A stretch of 11,950 bases of DNA from a bacterium (GTDB lineage Bacteria > Armatimonadota > HRBIN16), in contig JANWXG010000058.1 of the NCBI GenBank assembly GCA_025057335.1, positions 1-11,950 on the forward strand, written 5' to 3'. The translations under genes and the position numbers were made by a program. The notes under the pieces were generated by a model, which saw only the letters and a program-made list of their open reading frames with translations, was not told the DNA's origin and made no database searches. Within the stretch, counting starts at the first letter, position 1. Each line of letters begins with the position of its first letter. Shown here piece by piece: positions 7,192 through 11,950 of this stretch.

Positions 7192-9888
7192 CTATCTCTC
7201 CCGAGTGATGGGACGGCGTGCGGAGGCTACTACCTCATACCACAGCGTTCCATACTGCGGACCAATCTCCACCACTGCCTTACCGTCTGCAGTACGACCT
7301 ACAGGCACTCGCACCGTGCGACCACCACGACCGTCCAGCGCGTACACTTGCACCACACTCGCAGGCATCGGCAACGTGATGCGCGCCGATATCCCCTCTA
7401 CCAGCGAGGGCGCCCTGCCCCAGTTGTCCCGCACCGTCACCCGATTGTCGCCTAGTTCCTCCCAGCCCCAGTCGGTGTTCTGCACGTAGCCTGTGGCGGT
7501 AATCAACAACTGCGTGTGCTGCGTCACCTGCGAGGACAGCACTCCCTGCTTGACCGTGAGCGTTATTGCGCTAAAGCCGTTCTGTCGCGTGTTGCCTGGT
7601 TCTACCACTACGCCGTCGCCCAGGTCAAACCGCCTCCCTGCGCCAAAGCCTACCACCGCTTTGGTGCGGGGAGAAGCGACCGTGAACACGCCTCTACCGG
7701 GCACGCTCCAGTCCCAGCGCAACTGCCCCGTATCGGAGACAAGCACATCGCCCGAGGTGTCCACCTGGTCGGGGCGTAGGGTACTTATGGGCAGCGTCTG
7801 CCCTTCCAGTGCGACGGCGACGCGGTGCTTGAGCGCGATAAGCCCGCGCAATCCCACATGCTCTCCGTCCACCAGCCGCCACGCCCAGCTCCACCGCAGG
7901 TGTTCGATCTCCTGTTCTCGGCTGAGGGTCACGCCGACAAGTTGCTGAGCAGGCGCAACATCCCCACGCAGGAACATGGCGGCGGCTGCCACTAGGCTCA
8001 TCCACTGCGTGGGATGCTGGTCGATGTCGAAGAAACCGGTGATTCGGCGCGCATCCAGCTCATCGCGGCGGTGCGCGTAGGTGTAGAAGTAGACCGCATC
8101 CCAGTCCTGCAGCAGCGCGTACGCTGCCAGGAGTATCAGCCCCTCACTGGTGTAGGTGTTGGGAGCGGGGTGGTTATACTCACTGAGCGTGAAGGGTTTG
8201 CCCCACACGCGCTTGGGTGCCAACCCGGTGAAGGTATTATCGCGGTAGTTGACCATCGGGATGTTGCGGATAAACCAGTTGCGTGGGTCCCAGTCCCCTC
8301 CCGGAAACTCGGGGTGCTGCCAGTAGGAGTGCGTGTCTATCAGGTCGGTTTGCGCCATCGTGCTGGGCAGCGCACAACCGATGATAGTGCCGGTGACCAG
8401 CGCGCGCACGCCGAGGTCCTGCTTCAGGTAGCGATACAGCCCGTTCCAGTAACGCTCCTCCGTATCGCGAAGGAAGCGTAGCCAGTCTTTCTGGATAGGC
8501 TCTGGCGTGTTCCACCAGTTGCTGCGCAGGACGCTAGCGATATTGCGTGCCTCTAACGACTGGTCTACGGGGATGACGCGCACGGTACCTCCGCGACGCA
8601 AGGAGACGCCCGTAATCCAGTAGGAACCGGTGTTCAGCCCCATATCGGTGAACAACACGCGTGCGTTGTCATCGTCCTGTCTCACCACGAAAGTGAACTC
8701 GTAGCGCCGCCAGGTAGTGGTGAGCGAAACGGGGGTCCATGGGGTAAGGCCGCTCCATGGCTCATGCGCCATCGCAATCGCTACTGTGAAGTTGCGGTTG
8801 GTGCTCGCCTTCGCCCAGAAGGAGAGGGTGTAAATCCCGTTGCCGACTACGCGCAGCCCTGGCTGTCCCCACTGTATGTGCCAGCCCTGGCTGCCTGCGC
8901 GCGTGACCTGAATGCGTACGGAGCGAGAGTATCCTGACGGGGCGTCGGTGACTACTGTGGCAGATGCCTGTGCCCCGGCGTGCTGCTCTAGGTACCACCC
9001 CGTTGTGCCATTGGTGTAGTTGCCGTTGGTAAGCATCTCGGGTCCGAGCGGCTCGCTGCGCTCGCCCCATGCCTGCCGCAGGTTCGTACTGTTACCATAT
9101 TTGGCAAGCAACCATTCGTTCCACTGGCGCTGCAAGTCTTGTTGGAACACTGCTGGAATACGGTCGAGCACGCTGCCCAGGAAGCCCTGAATCAGCCCAT
9201 TCTCGTTGTTGATTTCCACGAAGGCAACGGCGGGGTCTTGCGCGTAAGTCAAGCCCGTGTAGGGGTTGCGGTGCGTCAGCAGCTGGCGGGCATACTCTTT
9301 CTGCAACTCGATCATCGGTTGATAGAAGAAGCCAATGACATGCTGGTCTTTCATGTCGGTCACACTGTCTATCTCCGCAGGCAAGCCGTCCCGCGAGGAG
9401 AACCGACGGTGTACTAACAGGTTGATGTTCGTATAGATGCCTACCTGCTTCAGCTGCGCGAAGAAGTAGTCGAGGTTGTCCAGCGCTTGCAGGTTCAGCT
9501 GACGAGAACCACCTGTAGAGTAGTTAATCAGTGATGGGTTCGCCCAAGGAGCATCCATGTGATGAAAGCGCACGATGTTCACGCCCGCTTTCGCCAGACG
9601 CAGAGCCACTTTGGGCGCGTTTTGCTTGTGCTGGAAGCAAGAACCTGCGGTCATGTTCACTCCCCAGAATCGGATGCGCTGAGCACCCACGTAGAAATGT
9701 CCATCCGCTCCGACCCGCACATGCCCAAACTTACCCGCAGGACGATGAAGCAGCACACTCATATCTGCCGCGCCCGACGGCGCTCCATCCCAGGGTACGA
9801 CAAACGGGAACAGGTCACTTTGCGCTCGCGCGCTCTGTAGGCAAAACAGACACAGGACAAGACTGAGAATTTTCGCCAAACGTTTCAT
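7192..9888 (-). CDS. Secreted GH-A clan (GH5-like) glycoside hydrolase with internal CBM4/9-like module
   Basis: This 898-residue protein starts MKRLAKILSLVLCLFCLQ and has a signal peptide cleaved near SARA/Q, so it is exported to attack polysaccharide or oligosaccharide. RIRFWGVNM (about 71-79) and NIVRFHHMD (about 104-112) match the first strands of a cellulase-type (beta/alpha)8 barrel. EINNENGL (225-232) carries the likely acid/base Glu229, and TLSEYNHP (567-574) the likely nucleophile Glu570. Between them, about 284-432, lies a jelly-roll module like CBM4/9 (GWYLEQHAG, YTLSFWAKAS, WRRYEFTF), inserted within the barrel. About 640-888 is probably one or more beta-sandwich domains. The start is the second ATG, 8 bases after GAGGAGG; an ATG two codons earlier is too close to that site. 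Its stop is 12 bases from the helicase stop, tail to tail. Exact CAZy family and substrate cannot be set by eye. Confidence 0.85.
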   Translation of the reverse strand: MKRLAKILSLVLCLFCLQSARAQSDLFPFVVPWDGAPSGAADMSVLLHRPAGKFGHVRVGADGHFYVGAQRIRFWGVNMTAGSCFQHKQNAPKVALRLAKAGVNIVRFHHMDAPWANPSLINYSTGGSRQLNLQALDNLDYFFAQLKQVGIYTNINLLVHRRFSSRDGLPAEIDSVTDMKDQHVIGFFYQPMIELQKEYARQLLTHRNPYTGLTYAQDPAVAFVEINNENGLIQGFLGSVLDRIPAVFQQDLQRQWNEWLLAKYGNSTNLRQAWGERSEPLGPEMLTNGNYTNGTTGWYLEQHAGAQASATVVTDAPSGYSRSVRIQVTRAGSQGWHIQWGQPGLRVVGNGIYTLSFWAKASTNRNFTVAIAMAHEPWSGLTPWTPVSLTTTWRRYEFTFVVRQDDDNARVLFTDMGLNTGSYWITGVSLRRGGTVRVIPVDQSLEARNIASVLRSNWWNTPEPIQKDWLRFLRDTEERYWNGLYRYLKQDLGVRALVTGTIIGCALPSTMAQTDLIDTHSYWQHPEFPGGDWDPRNWFIRNIPMVNYRDNTFTGLAPKRVWGKPFTLSEYNHPAPNTYTSEGLILLAAYALLQDWDAVYFYTYAHRRDELDARRITGFFDIDQHPTQWMSLVAAAAMFLRGDVAPAQQLVGVTLSREQEIEHLRWSWAWRLVDGEHVGLRGLIALKHRVAVALEGQTLPISTLRPDQVDTSGDVLVSDTGQLRWDWSVPGRGVFTVASPRTKAVVGFGAGRRFDLGDGVVVEPGNTRQNGFSAITLTVKQGVLSSQVTQHTQLLITATGYVQNTDWGWEELGDNRVTVRDNWGRAPSLVEGISARITLPMPASVVQVYALDGRGGRTVRVPVGRTADGKAVVEIGPQYGTLWYEVVASARRPITRER

Positions 9889-9896
9889 CCACATTA

Positions 9897-9903
9897 CCTC
9901 CTC
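9897..9903 (-). promoter_or_regulatory. Shine-Dalgarno site of the glycoside hydrolase gene
   Basis: GAGGAGG on the minus strand lies 8 bases before the ATG at 9886-9888 and only 2 bases before the ATG at 9892-9894. The spacing favours the downstream ATG, giving a protein that begins MKRLAK. Confidence 0.75.
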
Positions 9904-9941
9904 GTCATTACACAGAATGTGGTTTGCTTCGCTGCAGTATA

Positions 9942-9960
9942 CGAGGGATGCCTCTCCTCG
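9942..9960 (-). other. Small hairpin in the glycoside hydrolase leader
   Basis: CGAGG and CCTCG form a 5-base stem around a 9-base loop, with an alternative GAGG/CCTC stem sharing one arm. It lies inside the predicted leader of roughly 90 bases. It is weak and could be chance; no known riboswitch fold was recognised. Confidence 0.3.
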
Positions 9961-9981
9961 CGGTGGACAACTTCCCCCACG

Positions 9982-10010
9982 ATTATACTAAAAATCTGGC
10001 TCTCTGTCAC
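9982..10010 (-). promoter_or_regulatory. Near-consensus sigma-70 promoter of the glycoside hydrolase gene
   Basis: Read on the minus strand: GTGACA at 10005-10010 (5 of 6 to TTGACA), a spacer of exactly 17 bases with an AT-rich end, and a perfect TATAAT at 9982-9987. The expected start of transcription is near 9975, giving a leader of about 87 bases. The promoter lies in the 145-base gap after the kinase gene, so the hydrolase need not depend on read-through from the kinase. Confidence 0.75.
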
Positions 10011-10048
10011 TGGGAGGCAGTCATCTGTCCATGACCACAGGGCGCTGT

Positions 10049-10966
10049 CTACGGTTGCGTCACGCGCTGAGCGATTAGGAAGGCGCCCTCCACTGGGGAG
10101 AGCCTGGGCGGTCGCACCTCGCCTCGCCAGGAGGGCAGCCTCTGATGTAGCAGCTGCTCAAAGCACTGTCGCACAAGAGAAGAGTTCCACACGCCTCCCA
10201 CGATGTAGACAGGGAAATCTTCTGGAAGCGGTAGAACACGACGCAGCTGCGTCACCCGTTCGGCGAGATGCTGCGCCGCTTCGTGCAGGATGCGCTGGGC
10301 AACCGAGTCCTCCTGCTCTGCTGCCTGCGAGACGAGGGACGCCAACCCAGCGAGCAGCGATTGCGGGTTGTGTGCGCGGTAGAGCTTGCTGAGCCAGTCA
10401 CCCGGGTCGGTGCTTCCCAGCGTCTCCGAGAGCAGGCGATGTAGACAGGTGGTTTCACCCCAGCCCTCAGCAGCGGCAAGCGCAGCACGCAGGGCTTCTC
10501 GCCCTATCCAGAAACCGCTGCCCTCGTCATCCAGCAGGTATCCCCATCCTCCTGCGCGGAGTACATTGCCGTCGCGGTCGCGTCCGCAGACGATAGAACC
10601 TGTGCCTGCGAGCACCAGTATGCCCGCTTCTCCCCCTGTCGCGCCCTCTAGCGCGATGGCATAATCCGCCAGCACGAGCAATCTGGCGCGGGGAAACAGC
10701 TGTTGCAGCATCCGCTCGAACTGCGCGCGTCGGTCGGGCAGGGTGTAACCTGCGACGCCTGCGCATACTGTTTGCACCTGCTGGCAGTCTACCTGCGCCT
10801 GACGCAGCAGACGTTCCAGCCTTCGCTGCCAGACGTTGGGAGGCGTCGAGGCGATATTGACCCCTTCGCCCTGCGCTCGCGCGAGCACCTGCCCGTCCTC
10901 CTGTGTCCACAGCAGGTCGGTTTTGGTGCCACCGGCGTCTATCGCCAGAAAAGTACTTGCGGTCAT
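10049..10966 (-). CDS. BadF/BadG/BcrA/BcrD-type sugar kinase, N-acetylglucosamine kinase-like
   Basis: A 305-residue cytoplasmic kinase of the ASKHA fold, the size of NagK-like GlcNAc kinases that phosphorylate a free amino sugar at C6. PHOSPHATE1 is LAIDAGGTKTDLLW (7-20), the likely catalytic Asp101 sits in LADYAIAL, PHOSPHATE2 is LAGTGSI (119-125), and GGWGYLLDDEGSGFWIG (139-155) is the family signature. ADENOSINE is IVGGVWNSS (255-263), and SPVEGAFLIA (290-299) matches the conserved end. The length rules out the iron-sulfur activators of the BadF family, which also carry Cys ligands not seen here. ATG follows GGGAG at normal spacing, with a promoter just upstream. The next gene on the strand is a secreted glycoside hydrolase, so the kinase could act on sugar released outside, but the two have separate promoters. 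The substrate could also be muramic acid or another hexosamine. Confidence 0.85.
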   Translation of the reverse strand: MTASTFLAIDAGGTKTDLLWTQEDGQVLARAQGEGVNIASTPPNVWQRRLERLLRQAQVDCQQVQTVCAGVAGYTLPDRRAQFERMLQQLFPRARLLVLADYAIALEGATGGEAGILVLAGTGSIVCGRDRDGNVLRAGGWGYLLDDEGSGFWIGREALRAALAAAEGWGETTCLHRLLSETLGSTDPGDWLSKLYRAHNPQSLLAGLASLVSQAAEQEDSVAQRILHEAAQHLAERVTQLRRVLPLPEDFPVYIVGGVWNSSLVRQCFEQLLHQRLPSWRGEVRPPRLSPVEGAFLIAQRVTQP

Positions 10967-10991
10967 TCTTCTCTCCCAACAGACAGCATCT

Positions 10992-11021
10992 ATGATACGG
11001 CAGAGCGGAATAGGTTGGCAA
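10992..11021 (-). promoter_or_regulatory. Candidate sigma-70 promoter of the sugar kinase gene
   Basis: On the minus strand TTGCCA at 11016-11021 (5 of 6), an 18-base spacer and TATCAT at 10992-10997 (5 of 6). Expected transcription start is near 10985, about 20 bases before the ATG, leaving room for GGGAG as ribosome-binding site. Confidence 0.65.
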
Positions 11022-11067
11022 CGGTCTGGGTTCCACTGCTCTGGTGCGGGCGAAGATTTGCGGAGAC

Positions 11068-11090
11068 GCTTTGCTGTCGCTCAGCAGGAA
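11068..11090 (+). repeat. 23-base element, copy 2
   Basis: It matches 4072-4094 at 20 of 23 positions, in the same orientation relative to the paired-hairpin repeat that follows it. Here the hairpin starts 18 bases later, against 52 bases at the first site. Confidence 0.6.
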
Positions 11091-11104
11091 CTTTGCCCTC
11101 CAGC

Positions 11105-11168
11105 CTAAGCAGGCTAAAGCCTGCACTACGAACGGATACGCTTGTAGTGCGCACTCTAGTGCTCCATC
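11105..11168 (+). repeat. Paired-hairpin repeat unit, distant copy
   Basis: Same family as 4146-4326. The type A hairpin is perfect here: GCAGGC/GCCTGC with loop TAAA (11109-11124). It is followed by CACTAC and, 14 bases on, its complement GTAGTG, then a degenerate type B hairpin GCAC/GTGC around TCTA (11151-11162). The CACTAC/GTAGTG pair suggests a third stem linking the two hairpins, which is less perfect in the copies near 4163-4186. Confidence 0.75.
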
Positions 11169-11172
11169 ATCC

Positions 11173-11257
11173 AGCTCGGCGGGAGCCTCATCGTCCAGGG
11201 TGCGTGGAGGGTCGCGCTCCGTCGCGACCGCACAAACCCAACGGCTCGGCGGGAGCC
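11173..11257 (+). repeat. Two GGCTCGGCGGGAGCC palindromes flanking a third hairpin
   Basis: GGCTC/GAGCC with loop GGCGG lies at 11243-11257, and a copy with one changed base in the stem at 11173-11187. Both are followed by a TC-rich block. Between them a perfect 7-base stem GGTCGCG/CGCGACC with a 6-base loop lies at 11210-11229. No T-run follows any of these, so they are not classical terminators. They look like another interspersed palindromic repeat family. Confidence 0.65.
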
Positions 11258-11273
11258 TCGCCCTCCAGGCTTC

Positions 11274-11300
11274 TGTCACCCTGAGCGCAGCGACGAATCC
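11274..11300 (+). repeat. CACCCTGAGCGCAGCG-type interspersed element
   Basis: The core resembles a short repeat often seen scattered between genes in diverse bacterial genomes, usually ending in GAAGAATC or similar, as GACGAATCC does here. Only one copy is in this window, so the call rests on remembered resemblance rather than internal repetition. Confidence 0.35.
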
Positions 11301-11410
11301 CGCCCTGCTCGAAGAATTGTCCTTTCCTCGCAAAAATAACTATGTACTTCAGCGATGTTCGAGCCAAAAATATACCGTGTGTAGGGCATTCCGAACGGAG
11401 CTGGTGGCTT

Positions 11411-11632
11411 ATGGCGAGCCGAAAGTGGTTACCGCTGCTGTTTCCGCGCAGCTGGCAGCTCGTGGTGGTGGAGGTGCCGGCGGAGGAAGTTGAGTACGTC
11501 CGCCTCCGCAACCAGCGCATCTGGCGTCAGCTGGCTCGCCTCGACCCGGAGATGGCGCGGCAGGTAGAACCCTTCCTGACGTTATACTTCTCGAACGGCA
11601 ACGGCTCCCCCGCTTCTCACAACAGGCTATAG
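11411..11632 (+). CDS. Small hypothetical protein, 73 residues
   Basis: I do not recognise it. The reading frame looks like real coding sequence: codon third positions are mostly G or C like the neighbouring genes, and the product starts MASRKWLPLLFPRSW, then a strand-like QLVVVEV, then a charged amphipathic helix (about residues 24-52) rich in Arg and Glu. No signal peptide, membrane span or metal motif is visible. An in-frame ATG at 11342 would add 23 residues, but that part is AT-rich with poor codon choice, so 11411 is preferred; GGAG lies 10 bases before it. The end overlaps the 3' end of priA by 16 bases on the opposite strand. A short conserved protein of unknown function and a decaying fragment are both possible. 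Confidence 0.5.
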   Translation: MASRKWLPLLFPRSWQLVVVEVPAEEVEYVRLRNQRIWRQLARLDPEMARQVEPFLTLYFSNGNGSPASHNRL

Positions 11633-11950
11633 GGGTCCACGTCAACCTGCAGTGTGCCGCCTTGTGCAGGCGCTACGCCCTCTAGTGCCTCCCGCAGCAG
11701 GTGGGGTAAGCTCTCTTGCTGGTAGCACTTCACCAGACAATGCCACCGCCACACCCCGCGCAGACGCGCCATCGGCGCCTGCACAGGACCCAGCACCTCG
11801 GCAGCAATCCGCTCTGCCCGAATCACCTCAGAAAGCCTCTGCGCTGCCTGCTGGCAGGTCTCCGCTGCCTTTGCTTCTTCGGGGTGGGTCGCCAGGATGT
11901 TCGCCAGTCGGGAAAAGGGAGGATAGCGCAGCTCCTCGCGGTGTGCGATT
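11617..11950 (-). CDS. priA: Primosomal protein N' (PriA helicase), C-terminal part (cut by window edge)
   Basis: These are the last 110 residues of PriA, the superfamily 2 DNA helicase that recognises stalled or repaired forks and reloads the replicative helicase. The segment begins IAHREELRYPPFSRLANI, matching the highly conserved REELRYPPFSRL block just after the PriA helicase core. EVLGPVQAPMARLRGVWRW follows at 51-69 and the protein ends in VDVDPYSLL, the typical C-terminal domain and terminus of the family. The frame stays open to the window edge, so the 3' end of the gene is intact and the 5' part lies beyond. Its stop overlaps the small plus-strand gene by 16 bases, with no hairpin and T-run terminator visible. 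The zinc-binding Cys clusters and helicase motifs lie outside the window. The call is firm because several blocks match in order. Confidence 0.93.
   Translation of the reverse strand, partial: IAHREELRYPPFSRLANILATHPEEAKAAETCQQAAQRLSEVIRAERIAAEVLGPVQAPMARLRGVWRWHCLVKCYQQESLPHLLREALEGVAPAQGGTLQVDVDPYSLL

Larger units (their letters stand above)
11022..11341. other. Gene-free region made of several short repeat families
   Basis: Between the kinase promoter and the small plus-strand gene I see no convincing gene. The space is taken by a 23-base element (11068-11090), a paired-hairpin unit (11105-11168), two GGCTCGGCGGGAGCC-type palindromes with a third hairpin between them (11173-11257), and a CACCCTGAGCGCAGCG-type element (11274-11300). 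Open frames across this stretch have no family resemblance and cross the repeats. Confidence 0.65.

Noticed and set aside
10527..11333. Open frame on the minus strand crossing the kinase start and the repeats (268 codons)
   Set aside because: It overlaps the well-supported kinase in another frame and runs through several palindromic repeats.
11317..11376. Promoter for the small plus-strand gene (TTGTCC or TTCAGC as -35, TATGTA or TATACC as -10)
   Set aside because: Each pairing matches the consensus at too few positions to be separated from chance in this AT-richer stretch.

Overview
The window looks like chromosomal DNA of a GC-rich diderm (Gram-negative type) bacterium. Adjacent kdsD and kdsC genes imply an outer membrane with Kdo-containing lipopolysaccharide. 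The large secreted glycoside hydrolase with an internal carbohydrate-binding module, and the many small palindromic repeats between genes, resemble thermophilic or soil Armatimonadota and similar metagenome-assembled lineages. That placement is an impression from gene style, not a computed result.

Layout. Positions 1-4041 hold four genes on the minus strand, read from high to low coordinate: a secreted protein of unknown function with two STN-like (secretin N0-like) segments (2080-4041), kdsD (1067-2029), kdsC (468-1064) and the start of a 5'-nucleotidase-like metallophosphoesterase (1-471, cut by the window edge). The last three are separated by 2 bases or overlap by 4, so they are probably translationally coupled. 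Positions 4057-4404 have no gene but carry a repeat module: a 23-base element followed by a run of paired small hairpins. A plus-strand AddA/UvrD-type superfamily 1 helicase (4405-7179) follows. It has all the main helicase motifs but ends soon after motif VI, so it lacks the nuclease domain of classical AddA. Its good promoter sits almost directly on its start codon.

Converging on it with a 12-base gap is a minus-strand secreted glycoside hydrolase of the GH-A/GH5-like type (7192-9888), with a CBM4/9-like module inserted inside the catalytic barrel and a near-consensus promoter upstream. Behind it lies a BadF/NagK-type sugar kinase (10049-10966, minus) with its own promoter. Positions 10967-11410 are a second repeat-rich intergenic region with another copy of the 23-base plus hairpin module and further palindromic families. 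A probable 73-aa protein of unknown function (11411-11632, plus) then overlaps tail to tail with the 3' end of priA (11617-11950, minus).

Functionally the window mixes Kdo/envelope synthesis, polysaccharide breakdown with possible amino-sugar phosphorylation, and DNA repair or restart. I found no CRISPR array, tRNA, rRNA, transposase or clear phage gene. The items most worth a second look are the repeat modules shared by the two intergenic regions, the nuclease-less and probably leaderless AddA-like helicase, the Arg-for-His substitution in the metallophosphoesterase motif, and the unidentified double-STN secreted protein in front of the kds genes.
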